Source of the DNA: Limosilactobacillus caccae
GTDB lineage: Bacteria; Bacillota; Bacilli; Lactobacillales; Lactobacillaceae
Length of the DNA: 64,000 nt
Assembly (NCBI RefSeq): GCF_900156885.1
Contig: NZ_FTOY01000011.1
Span: 486,501 to 550,500, forward strand
Direction of reading: 5' to 3'
The position numbers and the translations under genes are program-made. Each line of letters opens with the position of its first letter. Position 1 is the first letter of the stretch. The notes under the pieces were generated by a model, which saw nothing but the letters and a program-made list of their open reading frames with translations, made no database searches and was not told the origin of the DNA. Of the stretch, positions 7,331 to 15,820 are shown piece after piece.

Positions 7331-8155
7331 TTAATAATACTGTTCAATCATCATCGACAGTGGCCAGCCGGACTCGCTCGTCTTCTCATCTTCTTTGCGG
7401 ATCCGTTCAATATCATTAGCGCTAAGCTCAAAGTCAAAGATATCGATATTCTCCTTTAAGTGGCTTACACTCGTCGTCTTGGGGATCGTCAGGATATGTT
7501 CTTGAACATCAAAACGAAGCATCACCTGGGCGGCCGACTTGCCATACTTCTCCCCAATCTGGTTAAGGGTCTTGTTGGAAATGACACTGCCACTTCCCTC
7601 ACCAAGCGGTGCCCAGGCTTCGTGAACGATTCCGTGGGCATTGAGAAACTTGTGCATCCCCTGCTGTTGCCAACGCAGGTGGGTCTCAATCTGGTCGACA
7701 GCCGGTGTGATATCACACTTGTCAATGATTTGCTGGACTTCCTGGTGGTTAAAGTTACTTACACCAATTGCGCGAAGTTTTCCTTCCCGGTATGCGTCTT
7801 CTAGCGCCTTGTAGGTTTCAATGTCATTACCCGTCGGCCAGTGGATAATCATCAAGTCAAAGTAATCCAAGCCCGCTACTGCTAGAGAGTTATCAATCCC
7901 CATCTTGGTGCTGCGGTAGCCACTTGTCTGCGCCTTGGATGTCACGAAAATTTCATCCCGGGCAATCCCACTATTAGCGATCGCCTTCCCGACTTCCCGT
8001 TCATTACCGTAATTTTGTGCCGTATCAATCAACCGGTAACCAACCTTCAGCGCTTGGGCGACATTCTTTTCGGTTACCCGTGGCTGTGTCAGGTAGGTAC
8101 CATAGCCAAGAGCCGGAACTTTTACGCCATTATTTAATGTTAAATATTCCATCAT
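7331..8155 (-). CDS. Aldo/keto reductase
   Basis: 274 residues, a TIM-barrel NADPH-dependent reductase of aldehydes and ketones. The catalytic tetrad is visible: Asp and Tyr in DTAQNYGNE, Lys in TSKAQ, His in IHWPTG. The coenzyme loop IPKTTSVSHLKENIDIFDF is near the C-terminus. It is a clear paralogue of the reductase at 57685-58503, sharing for example QIETHLRWQQ. GAGGT lies six bases before the first of two adjacent ATGs. Its start overlaps the end of a 46-codon frame and it is divergent from a LysR regulator, which probably controls it. Confidence 0.9.
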   Translation of the reverse strand: MMEYLTLNNGVKVPALGYGTYLTQPRVTEKNVAQALKVGYRLIDTAQNYGNEREVGKAIANSGIARDEIFVTSKAQTSGYRSTKMGIDNSLAVAGLDYFDLMIIHWPTGNDIETYKALEDAYREGKLRAIGVSNFNHQEVQQIIDKCDITPAVDQIETHLRWQQQGMHKFLNAHGIVHEAWAPLGEGSGSVISNKTLNQIGEKYGKSAAQVMLRFDVQEHILTIPKTTSVSHLKENIDIFDFELSANDIERIRKEDEKTSESGWPLSMMIEQYY

Positions 8156-8270
8156 TATTACCTCGCTTACTCATTTTTACCTGCACCTGCTCTTCTTTTG
8201 GCAGCAGGCGCGGACTGGTCAACGTCAATAGGATGATTATGAGAATAGTTAAGACGATAATTTGCATCAT
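8130..8270 (-). CDS. 46-residue small membrane peptide upstream of the reductase
   Basis: Begins ATG ATG eight bases after AGAGGTGA. Residues 3-20 (QIIVLTILIIILLTLTSP) form one strongly hydrophobic segment. The tail is charged (LLPKEEQVQVKMSKRG). It overlaps the first 26 bases of the aldo/keto reductase in another frame, so it may be translationally coupled to it. No family recognised. It could be a real small membrane protein, a leader peptide or a toxin-like peptide; the good ribosome binding site and clear topology argue against chance. The rest of 8271-8420 holds only the divergent promoters. Confidence 0.4.
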   Translation of the reverse strand: MMQIIVLTILIIILLTLTSPRLLPKEEQVQVKMSKRGNNDGIFNIK

Positions 8271-8420
8271 CGTTGTAATCACCTCTGTCTTCAAATTTGT
8301 ACCAATTATTATAATGGCGCTTGCGGGACAAAAGAATAGCTAATTGTTTAGTGCCGTGTTAACCTAAAGTTAGTACAGAAACGAAAACGCTAACATCAAC
8401 CATAATGAAGGTGAAGTCTA

Positions 8421-9338
8421 ATGTACAATCCTGTCCTTGATACCTTTATCGCCGTCGTGAAAACGGGGAGCTTTACTAAAGCCGCCGGCAGTCTCTTCAT
8501 CTCAGCAGTTTCCGTGATGAAGCAAATTAATAATCTCGAAAACACCCTTGGTCTCCAGCTCTTTACCCGGTCGCCAAGGGGCGTAACCCTGACTGCTGCT
8601 GGACAGGTGATCTATGATGCAGCGATTAAAATGGTCGACGACGCTGCCACAACAATTGACCTTGCCCACAACACCGCCCGTCAGGATAATAAAGTAATCC
8701 GGATTGCGACATCATTGCTCCGGTCTGCCCAGCCAATTTTGAATGCCTGGGAAAGCCTGGGCGATAAAAAAGGCGACTTCGAATTGCAGATTATCCCCTT
8801 TAACGATGACCCGGCATCACTGCAAGCTGCTGTCAGTGGGCTGGGGACAAGCAGCGACCTAATCGTCGGTCCCGTCAACGCCAACTACCTGATGAACAAT
8901 GATTATGCCTTCTTTAACCTCGGCGACCGCCAATGTAACATCATGGTGCCCCGGGACAGCGATTTGGCTAATAAGAAAATACTCACCTGGGATGATCTCG
9001 ATGGCCAGTCAATGATCCTCTTACGGCCCCACCTGTCACCGCAAAGTGATGAGTTGCGCGCCGAGATTGTTTCTCACCACCCGGCAATCCAGATTGTTAA
9101 CACCGACCACTTTTACGACATGTCCGTCTTCAACCGGGCAGCAAATAACAAGTACCTGGTAAAGTCCCTTGATATCTGGCACGACGTCCACCCCGCCCTG
9201 GTCGATATTCCGATGAAGTGGAACTACACAATCAGCTACGGCATCCTGTACGCTAGCACCGTGTCTGACCACGTCCGTGAATTTATCAGCCTGGTCGGCC
9301 AGCAGTATTTGAAGTTGCACCGCCAAGGGTCCGTTTAA
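8421..9338 (+). CDS. LysR-family transcriptional regulator
   Basis: 305 residues. The N-terminal winged helix is canonical (TFIAVVKTGSFTKAAGSLFISAVSVMKQINNLENTLGLQLFTRSPRGVTLTAAG) and is followed by a periplasmic-binding-like effector domain. Divergent from the aldo/keto reductase and upstream of the Old Yellow Enzyme gene; either or both are plausible targets. The effector cannot be deduced. Confidence 0.85.
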   Translation: MYNPVLDTFIAVVKTGSFTKAAGSLFISAVSVMKQINNLENTLGLQLFTRSPRGVTLTAAGQVIYDAAIKMVDDAATTIDLAHNTARQDNKVIRIATSLLRSAQPILNAWESLGDKKGDFELQIIPFNDDPASLQAAVSGLGTSSDLIVGPVNANYLMNNDYAFFNLGDRQCNIMVPRDSDLANKKILTWDDLDGQSMILLRPHLSPQSDELRAEIVSHHPAIQIVNTDHFYDMSVFNRAANNKYLVKSLDIWHDVHPALVDIPMKWNYTISYGILYASTVSDHVREFISLVGQQYLKLHRQGSV

Positions 9339-9381
9339 CACGTCCTTACCATTATCTATCGCAGTTAAAAGCTACTAATCT

Positions 9382-9410
9382 TTTACATGGAAGCGCTTTA
9401 ATGATACTAT
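9382..9410 (+). promoter_or_regulatory. Promoter with embedded cre-like site for the flavin oxidoreductase
   Basis: TTTACA (9382-9387), a 17-base spacer and TACTAT (9405-9410). The spacer contains TGGAAGCGCTTTAA (9388-9401), close to the CcpA binding consensus TGNAANCGNWNNCA except for its last bases. Catabolite repression of the downstream gene is inferred. Confidence 0.6.
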
Positions 9411-9449
9411 ACAATAGTAAGTAATATTACTAAATTGGGAGGTACTAAG

Positions 9450-10685
9450 ATGTTAAAAGATTCGTTAACGTTCCCGAATGGGGCAACGGTAGCTAACCGC
9501 TTCGTGATGCCAGCAATGCTAACCAATAGTGGCTTGGACGGTTTTGCAACCCAGGACACGATTGACTACTACCGTGAACGTGCTAATGCCGGTGGGATGA
9601 TTATCACCGAATACATGTACGTGAGTGAAAATGGTGGGCCGGCAATGACCTGGCGAGAAGGCCGGGAGCAACTAGCCGCCTATGATGATAAGTTTATTCC
9701 CCAACTGAAGAAGGTCGCCCAGGCAATGAAGCGGAACGGAAACAAGGCGATCATGCAAATCGCCCATACTGGACGGGAAGCTAATTACCGGGCCATGCGT
9801 GGTGAGAAGGTATACGCCCCAAGTGCAGTCGATTATCCCTTCCTGCCTTACCGGGTCCATGAACTATCTGATGCCGATATCAGGCAAATCGTTGCGGACT
9901 TCGGAGCTGCAGCAAAACGGGCTATCGACGCGGGCTTTGATGGTGTTGAGATTCACGGGGCCAACCACTACCTAATCCAACAGTTTTTCTCTGCCTATGC
10001 TAACCAGCGAACGGATGACTGGGGTGGCTCCCTTGAAAAACGGATGAACTTCCCCGCTGTGGTGGTGAAAACCGTAATGGCGGTGGTGAAAAAGTATGCG
10101 CCGAAGGACTTTATTGTCGGTTACCGGATCTCGCCAGAAGAAATTCATGGGGAAAATGTTGGCTATACCTGGCATGAAGCGACCCAATTGATTAATAAGC
10201 TGACGAGTGAAACAAAGCTCGACTACCTTCACCTATCAATGATGAACTACAATTCTAAACCGGGCGACGCACTCTTAATGGACCGCGAACAGGCTGCCGC
10301 AAAGTTTAATGACTCTACTAAGCCGTTTGCGACTCTCTTTAAGCCCTACCTCAACGGGGCAAAGGAAATTATTGTCGGTAACATTACCAATGGTGAACAG
10401 GCTGTTGCTGCAAGCAAGCTTGCGGACCTCGTTGCTGTCGGCCGGGAGAACTTGATCGACCCCCACTTTGCGGAAAAGGTTTTGCGCAATGATGAAAACC
10501 AGATCGTCACCATCCTATCTGCTGCCCAGGCAAAGAAAGTCCAGCTCACCCCGGGCTTGATCGACACTTTCTCTGCTGCAACGCCGGGGATGCCAATTAC
10601 TCGCTCGGCGGACCTGCAGTCATTGCACCAGGGCTTTGGTGCCTGGAATGAAATGAAGTATCCGCACAATGCTGAAATGAAATAA
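9450..10685 (+). CDS. NADH:flavin oxidoreductase, Old Yellow Enzyme family
   Basis: 411 residues. FMN-dependent TIM barrel with recognisable segments: NRFVMPAMLTNSG at the N-terminus, MQIAHTGREA, the catalytic HGANHYLIQQFFSAYANQRTDDWGGS, and VGRENLIDPHFAEKV near the C-terminus. It reduces activated double bonds or acts as an NADH-dependent reductase of small electrophiles. I place the start at the ATG behind GGGAGGT; an upstream in-frame TTG lies before that ribosome binding site and would be wrong. Its promoter contains a cre-like element and the gene ends at a strong hairpin, so it is a single-gene unit. Confidence 0.9.
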   Translation: MLKDSLTFPNGATVANRFVMPAMLTNSGLDGFATQDTIDYYRERANAGGMIITEYMYVSENGGPAMTWREGREQLAAYDDKFIPQLKKVAQAMKRNGNKAIMQIAHTGREANYRAMRGEKVYAPSAVDYPFLPYRVHELSDADIRQIVADFGAAAKRAIDAGFDGVEIHGANHYLIQQFFSAYANQRTDDWGGSLEKRMNFPAVVVKTVMAVVKKYAPKDFIVGYRISPEEIHGENVGYTWHEATQLINKLTSETKLDYLHLSMMNYNSKPGDALLMDREQAAAKFNDSTKPFATLFKPYLNGAKEIIVGNITNGEQAVAASKLADLVAVGRENLIDPHFAEKVLRNDENQIVTILSAAQAKKVQLTPGLIDTFSAATPGMPITRSADLQSLHQGFGAWNEMKYPHNAEMK

Positions 10686-10693
10686 CGGTATTC

Positions 10694-10740
10694 AAAAGGC
10701 CACTAGCGAATCTTGCACAATCAGCTAGTGGCCTTTTAGT
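10694..10740. terminator. Bidirectional terminator
   Basis: AAAAGGCCACTAGC pairs with GCTAGTGGCCTTTT. It separates the convergent flavin oxidoreductase and deoR genes. Confidence 0.8.
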
Positions 10741-10795
10741 TTACAAATATTTTTTATACACGAGAAGTAGTTACCAGCTAGGCACTACCATCTTC

Positions 10796-11746
10796 CTAAT
10801 CTTCGTCATCAAGCAGGTGGAGGGCTATCTGGGAATCCGTCACCAGGATATTAGCGTACTTGCCATGCAGGGCAGCTTTAATCGCCGCTAGTTTGTCCAT
10901 CCCCCCAGCAATGAGAACAGCATCCCGCTTCTCCTTTAGTTGGTCAAGTGGCAAGGCCATTGTCCGCGCATTGAGTTCAGGATCAACAATTTCCCCCTTC
11001 TCATCAACAAACTGGGAAAGAATATCGCCAACCGCGTGCTTTTGTAGATAAGCAATCTTCTCTGGCGGTAGGTAGCCAAGCTCAAACAAAGTAGCATCAG
11101 GGGCAGTTGTGCCAACAGTAAATAGTGCCACCTGTGCCTGCTGACCTGCGGTAATGATGCTATTGATAAAGCGGTCTTTTTTCACCATCTTCTTAATCCT
11201 TTTACTATCGAAAATGACCGGTAGCGGGAGAATCTGTGCCTGGGTGTGGTAGCACTCATTAAACTGCTTGGTAACCTCAACGACATAGTTATTGTGGGTA
11301 GAGTTCGCGACGGTCCCCTTCAAGTAGACGGCCTGGACATTCGTCTGCTCACTAGGCGTCAAGTAGCTGGCAACGGCTGCCAGTGTCTTTCCCCAGCTAA
11401 TGCCAACCGTATCATTGTTCTGAATAATAGTCGGCAAATAGTCGGCCGCAGCCTTCCCCAGTAAGTCGCGGCTTTCCTGTGGATCATCAACGGCACTCGT
11501 TTCTGCAATCACCACATCATCAAGGCCATACTTGCATTGAATTTGCACCCGCAGGTCATCAACGTTACTCAGCGGGTCATTTACCTGAATATTGACGATG
11601 TTGTTGTCGCGGGCATATTGAAGGGCGCGAGAAATCGTTGGCCGTGACAAGTTTAATTTTTTGGCAATCTGTGACTGAGTGGCGCCCTCAAGATAGTAGA
11701 GCCTGCTGATTGCGACTGCCTGTTTGATTTGGTGTTCTGTATTCAT
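10796..11746 (-). CDS. deoR: SorC/DeoR-type sugar-phosphate-responsive regulator
   Basis: 316 residues. The helix-turn-helix (YYLEGATQSQIAKKLNLSRPTISRALQYARDNNIV) is followed by a sugar-phosphate-binding domain with GISWGKTLAAVASYL and the C-terminal VLIAGGMDKLAAIKAALHGKYANILVTD, all typical of the SorC family that includes Bacillus subtilis DeoR. Its place immediately downstream of deoC supports a role as the deoxyribose 5-phosphate-responsive repressor of deoC. The start is the ATG after AAGGATGATC; a longer frame begins 45 bases earlier but contains the ribosome binding site. A hairpin lies between deoC and this gene, so it is probably expressed by partial readthrough. Confidence 0.85.
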   Translation of the reverse strand: MNTEHQIKQAVAISRLYYLEGATQSQIAKKLNLSRPTISRALQYARDNNIVNIQVNDPLSNVDDLRVQIQCKYGLDDVVIAETSAVDDPQESRDLLGKAAADYLPTIIQNNDTVGISWGKTLAAVASYLTPSEQTNVQAVYLKGTVANSTHNNYVVEVTKQFNECYHTQAQILPLPVIFDSKRIKKMVKKDRFINSIITAGQQAQVALFTVGTTAPDATLFELGYLPPEKIAYLQKHAVGDILSQFVDEKGEIVDPELNARTMALPLDQLKEKRDAVLIAGGMDKLAAIKAALHGKYANILVTDSQIALHLLDDED

Positions 11747-11763
11747 TTGATCATCCTTTGCAA

Positions 11764-11795
11764 CAAAAAAACGGTGGTTAAGCGTAATCACCGTC
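11764..11795 (-). terminator. Hairpin between deoC and deoR
   Basis: On the minus strand ACGGTG pairs with CACCGT and is followed by seven T. It sits eight bases after deoC and could limit deoR expression. Confidence 0.7.
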
Positions 11796-11802
11796 TATTA
11801 TA

Positions 11803-12456
11803 CTATTCTTTGCCAATGATCGTCATACTGTGACTAACACCGAGCCGGCTTGCTCCCGCATCAATCATTGCTTGTGCTTCTTCAGCAGAATGGATACCAC
11901 CAGATGCCTTAACGCCAGTGCCTGTCCCCTTTACGGCAGCAGCCATTAATTCAACCGCGTGAACAGTTGCTCCTTCAGTAGAGAAACCAGTAGACGTCTT
12001 AACGAAGTCAGCCCCTGCATTAGCAGCAATCTTCGCAGCGCGGGTAATTTCATCATCAGTTAACAAGCAAGTCTCAAGGATAACCTTAACGATCTTATTT
12101 GCCTGGTGGCCGGTGTCAACAACCGCCTTGATATCGGCTGCTACCTTGTCATCATGACCAGACTTCAGTTCACCAATGTTCATTACCATGTCGAGTTCGT
12201 CAACCCCATTAGCAATTGCATCTTCTGCTTCGGCAACCTTGATCTTGGTGGTGTTGGCCCCGAGTGGGAAACCAACGACGCAGGCAGTAGCAACATCTGT
12301 CCCGGCAAGCGCCTTGTGCGCCTTGGTAACCCAGTATGGATTAACCATTACTGTGTGAAAGTGGTTGTCAATCGCCTGTTGGATAACCGTGTCTGCTTGT
12401 TCTTCACTAGCGTCAGGGGCCAGCAAGGTGTGGTCAATGTACTTATTAAATTCTAT
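11803..12456 (-). CDS. deoC: Deoxyribose-phosphate aldolase with an apparent ATA start
   Basis: Class I aldolase that splits 2-deoxyribose 5-phosphate into acetaldehyde and glyceraldehyde 3-phosphate. The Schiff-base Lys is in ADFVKTSTGF; GVDELDMVMN and VKASGGI are also conserved. Family members begin around xxxNKYIDHTLLxP. Here that segment (EFNKYIDHTLLAP) is encoded, but the codon at the start position is ATA (12456-12454), eight bases behind a perfect AAAGGAGG. No ATG, GTG or TTG exists in frame near it; the first alternative, TTG at 12426, would remove about ten conserved residues. Either ATA initiates weakly or the ATG was mutated. Expressed from a clear promoter with a possible DeoR operator. 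Enzyme identity is certain; the start is the open question. Confidence 0.85.
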   Translation of the reverse strand: MEFNKYIDHTLLAPDASEEQADTVIQQAIDNHFHTVMVNPYWVTKAHKALAGTDVATACVVGFPLGANTTKIKVAEAEDAIANGVDELDMVMNIGELKSGHDDKVAADIKAVVDTGHQANKIVKVILETCLLTDDEITRAAKIAANAGADFVKTSTGFSTEGATVHAVELMAAAVKGTGTGVKASGGIHSAEEAQAMIDAGASRLGVSHSMTIIGKE

Positions 12457-12485
12457 GAATATTTCCTCCTTTAACTTACAATTTA

Positions 12486-12514
12486 ATAGTACACTTTATT
12501 TTACAAATGTTCAA
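12486..12514 (-). promoter_or_regulatory. deoC promoter with TTTACAAATGT motif
   Basis: On the minus strand TTGAAC and TACTAT are spaced by 17 bases. On the plus strand TTTACAAATGT (12500-12510) overlaps the -35 region. The same 11 bases occur in the promoter region of the sugar operon at 41.5 kb. A further TGTAAA lies at 12530-12535. These half-sites may be the DeoR operator. Confidence 0.5.
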
Positions 12515-12528
12515 GTGATCAAGAAATA

Positions 12529-12624
12529 ATGTAAAGTGATTTATTAAGGGTGTAGTTTTTTTACTTTACTGTCGTTTGTTTCATTATATTTGTAGTAACA
12601 GTTAGAAAGTTACTGTTGGACTGA
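12529..12624 (+). pseudogene. Broken second copy of the small hydrophobic peptide gene
   Basis: Aligns codon for codon with the 29-residue gene at 2411-2500: an ATG at the same position, FF at the same position, then FVVTVR and the same TGA TAA end. It carries in-frame stop codons at codons 2 and 9 (TAA, TAG) and a two-codon insertion near the end. The 20-base identical core is at 12588-12607. I read it as a decayed paralogue. Confidence 0.4.
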
Positions 12625-12654
12625 TAATCTCCGATCTTGTGCTTCATTTAAACC

Positions 12655-12688
12655 AAAAAAGGACCGGCCCACTCGCCAGTCCTCTTTA
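12655..12688 (-). terminator. Terminator of the lrgA-lrgB-ldh operon
   Basis: On the minus strand GGACTGG pairs with CCGGTCC, followed by TTTTTT. It starts just after the ldh stop codon. Confidence 0.75.
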
Positions 12689-12701
12689 ACATCATTAACA
12701 A

Positions 12702-13697
<996 letters not shown>

Positions 13698-13705
13698 TCA
13701 CCATG

Positions 13706-14446
13706 TTACATAAATAAGTGGGCGTAAATTGGTACTAAGACATCCATTGCAAGGGAAACGATAACAACGGCAACAGCGGCCATTGCCCCTTGGATTGACC
13801 CTAATTGAACGGCCTTAGCTGAACCAACAGTGTGGCCGGCTGAACCTAAACCAAGTCCCGTCCCAATCTTAGAAATCTTGTTAAGCCGCAAGACCTTGAT
13901 CAAGAATTCTGCAAGGGCGTAGATGATAACCGCGTTAAGGATGCAGGCCATCGCAGTAACTGCCGGGTCACCACCGATTCCTTGTGCAACAGGCATCGCA
14001 ACGGCCGTAGTAGCAGCTTGTGGCAACATCGCCGCAGTTGATACCCGTGATAAGGCAAAGACCTTTGCAACACCGTGGATTAAGAAGAGTGATAAGAAAC
14101 CACCAACAAATAAGGTCAAGATAACATCAAGCCAGTACTTCTTGAAGATATCATTCCGCCGGTACAGTGGGATCGCGAAGGCCATCGTCGCGGGGTTTAA
14201 GAACCAGAAGATTAGGTTTCCACCAGGCAAATAGAACTTCTTGTAAACTGCAGCGGTGGTTGAACCAGTGCACTTGGCCCACACGACGAGGATGGCAATC
14301 CCTAATACCATCCCGACAAGCAATGGAGTGAATAAGAAAAAGCCGTGGCTAATCTTAAACAATCCCATCCCAATTAGGTAAACAATCAGTGAAATAACAA
14401 TCCCCGTAATCGGTAAGGTTAAACTCTGGACAATTGTAGCGGACAT
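13706..14446 (-). CDS. lrgB: LrgB-family membrane protein (pyruvate transporter subunit)
   Basis: 246 residues with about seven membrane segments; the conserved GLGSAGHTVGSAKAVQLG and MLPQAATTAVAMPVAQGIGG are LrgB/CidB/PftB signatures. The family was first described as antiholin-like. In Bacillus subtilis (PftAB) and Streptococcus mutans (LrgAB) it has been shown to mediate pyruvate transport under LytST control. Two bases separate it from lrgA and ldh follows, which fits a pyruvate function better than autolysis control. Confidence 0.9.
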   Translation of the reverse strand: MSATIVQSLTLPITGIVISLIVYLIGMGLFKISHGFFLFTPLLVGMVLGIAILVVWAKCTGSTTAAVYKKFYLPGGNLIFWFLNPATMAFAIPLYRRNDIFKKYWLDVILTLFVGGFLSLFLIHGVAKVFALSRVSTAAMLPQAATTAVAMPVAQGIGGDPAVTAMACILNAVIIYALAEFLIKVLRLNKISKIGTGLGLGSAGHTVGSAKAVQLGSIQGAMAAVAVVIVSLAMDVLVPIYAHLFM

Positions 14447-14448
14447 GA

Positions 14449-14871
14449 TTAATCTTCTCCCTTCTTATTCCCAGTGATCTTATTGTGAATTCCAACAAAG
14501 AAGGTCCCAACATAGGCGATAACCGCTAAGAGGATAATCGTTGAGATAATGATCACGATTACGTCTTGGAGTCCTTCCCGCTTCATCAAACCGAGGCTGC
14601 CGGCCAACTGGATACCAGATGGCACAAACAAGAAGGCGATTAAGCTAATCATAAAGTCACCGAACTTTTCAACTTGTTCCAGCTTAACAATGTGAGTTGC
14701 CAGCAGGATATACAAGAGGATCATCCCAATCAACGGGGTTGGAACGACGAAGCTCTTCGGGAATAAATCAGAAATTAATTGTGAAACGAATAAAATTGCA
14801 GCGAAGATTCCCATTTGAACTAAAATTGGTGCAGCTTTCTTTTGCTGTTCTTTTGGCTGTTCTTTTTTCAT
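14449..14871 (-). CDS. lrgA: LrgA/CidA-family membrane protein (pyruvate transporter subunit)
   Basis: 140 residues, four membrane helices, with a charged N-terminus (MKKEQPKEQQKK). The FVVPTPLIGMILLYILLATHIVKLEQVE and FVPSGIQLAGSLGLMKREG segments are typical of LrgA. It forms the transporter with LrgB. First gene of the operon; two copies of an 11-base direct repeat about 120 and 140 bases upstream of its start probably bind LytR. Start ATG after TAGGAGGAAC. Confidence 0.9.
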   Translation of the reverse strand: MKKEQPKEQQKKAAPILVQMGIFAAILFVSQLISDLFPKSFVVPTPLIGMILLYILLATHIVKLEQVEKFGDFMISLIAFLFVPSGIQLAGSLGLMKREGLQDVIVIIISTIILLAVIAYVGTFFVGIHNKITGNKKGED

Positions 14872-14989
14872 GATAGTTCCTCCTAAACAGTAAGTTTAGG
14901 CATTAACGTTAATACCATCGAACAACTATATTCTACCTACTTTTCATCTTTTGTGTCGGTTTTCACAACCACTTAACCCGAATTAGTGT

Positions 14990-15021
14990 TGAAATGCCTT
15001 CCAGTCGAAATGAAATGCCTT
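14990..15021 (-). promoter_or_regulatory. Two 11-base direct repeats, likely LytR binding sites
   Basis: TGAAATGCCTT occurs at 14990-15000 and again at 15011-15021 with a 21-base period, that is, two helical turns. LytTR-domain regulators bind paired direct repeats with this spacing. The site lies between lytR and lrgA, upstream of the lrgA promoter (AGAATATAG near 14930 on the minus strand). Confidence 0.6.
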
Positions 15022-15030
15022 TCATTTTGC

Positions 15031-15086
15031 TAAAAAAGCAAAAAAAGCACTGATGACTTGCGATTTTCTCACAAATCATCAGTGCT
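15031..15086 (-). terminator. Terminator of the lytSR operon
   Basis: On the minus strand GCACTGATGA (15086-15077) pairs with TCATCAGTGC (15056-15047) and is followed by TTTTTTTGCTTTTTT. Confidence 0.8.
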
Positions 15087-15097
15087 CAATTGTTTAC

Positions 15098-15820
15098 CTA
15101 TTCACCTAGGGCCTCTTTAGTGGCATTGACGTACGACCGGCTAACCGGTAGCTTGCTCCCGTCAACGAGGGTCAACTCATAGGTATGATTAAAACTCGGC
15201 TGGATTTCCTTTACCGCGTCGAGGTTGACGATAAAGCTCCGGTGGATGCGGAGAAACTTCGCCGGATCGAGCTGGTGGGCGATATTAACCAGCGACTGCT
15301 TACTGACTATCTCCTGCCGGTCAGCTGTTTGGATGTGGACGTTACCGTCCTGCGCCTGGAGAAACAAGATGTCCCGCTTTTTTACCACCAGGACACGTTC
15401 GTCACTTGAAATCAACAAGCGGGGGTTCGCTTGCTTATGGCTGCTACTGTCCTCTTTAGTCTGCCCCAGCTTGGCAACCCGGTCGATGGCTTCGTCAATC
15501 CGTGACTGGCGAAACGGTTTTAGGACATAGTCAACCGCGTTTACGTCAAAGGCGGCCAGGGCATACTGGTCATAGGCAGTCGCAAAAACGACATGTGGCG
15601 AGTGCGGAAGCGATTCAAACCAGGCGGCCAGCGCCATCCCACTACCATCAGTTAGCTGGATATCTAAGAAAACCATCTCCGGTTGGTAGGCCTTGACGAC
15701 CTTTTTAGCTTCTTCAACCCCGTCAGCCTCTAAAACGGCGGCAACCTGGTCGTTATTTTCAACGAGGTACTTTAATTCTTCCCGTGCAAGTGGCTCGTCA
15801 TCAACGATCAATATCTTCAT
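15098..15820 (-). CDS. lytR: Response regulator of the LytR/AlgR (LytTR) family
   Basis: 240 residues. The receiver domain (LIVDDEPLAREEL, phosphoacceptor Asp in MVFLDIQLTDG, Lys in YVLKPF) is followed by a LytTR DNA-binding domain (about residues 140-238: RDILFLQAQDGNVHIQTAD ... FLRIHRSFIVNLDAVKEIQP ... LPVSRSYVNATKEAL). Its gene overlaps the kinase gene by 20 bases. The start is the ATG behind AAAGGTGA; an upstream in-frame GTG is part of that ribosome binding site. The adjacent lrgA-lrgB-ldh operon, preceded by paired direct repeats, is the expected target. Confidence 0.9.
   Translation of the reverse strand: MKILIVDDEPLAREELKYLVENNDQVAAVLEADGVEEAKKVVKAYQPEMVFLDIQLTDGSGMALAAWFESLPHSPHVVFATAYDQYALAAFDVNAVDYVLKPFRQSRIDEAIDRVAKLGQTKEDSSSHKQANPRLLISSDERVLVVKKRDILFLQAQDGNVHIQTADRQEIVSKQSLVNIAHQLDPAKFLRIHRSFIVNLDAVKEIQPSFNHTYELTLVDGSKLPVSRSYVNATKEALGE

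Noticed and set aside
9435-9449. Upstream TTG as the start of the flavin oxidoreductase
   Set aside because: The strong GGGAGGT ribosome site lies after this TTG and points to the ATG at 9450.
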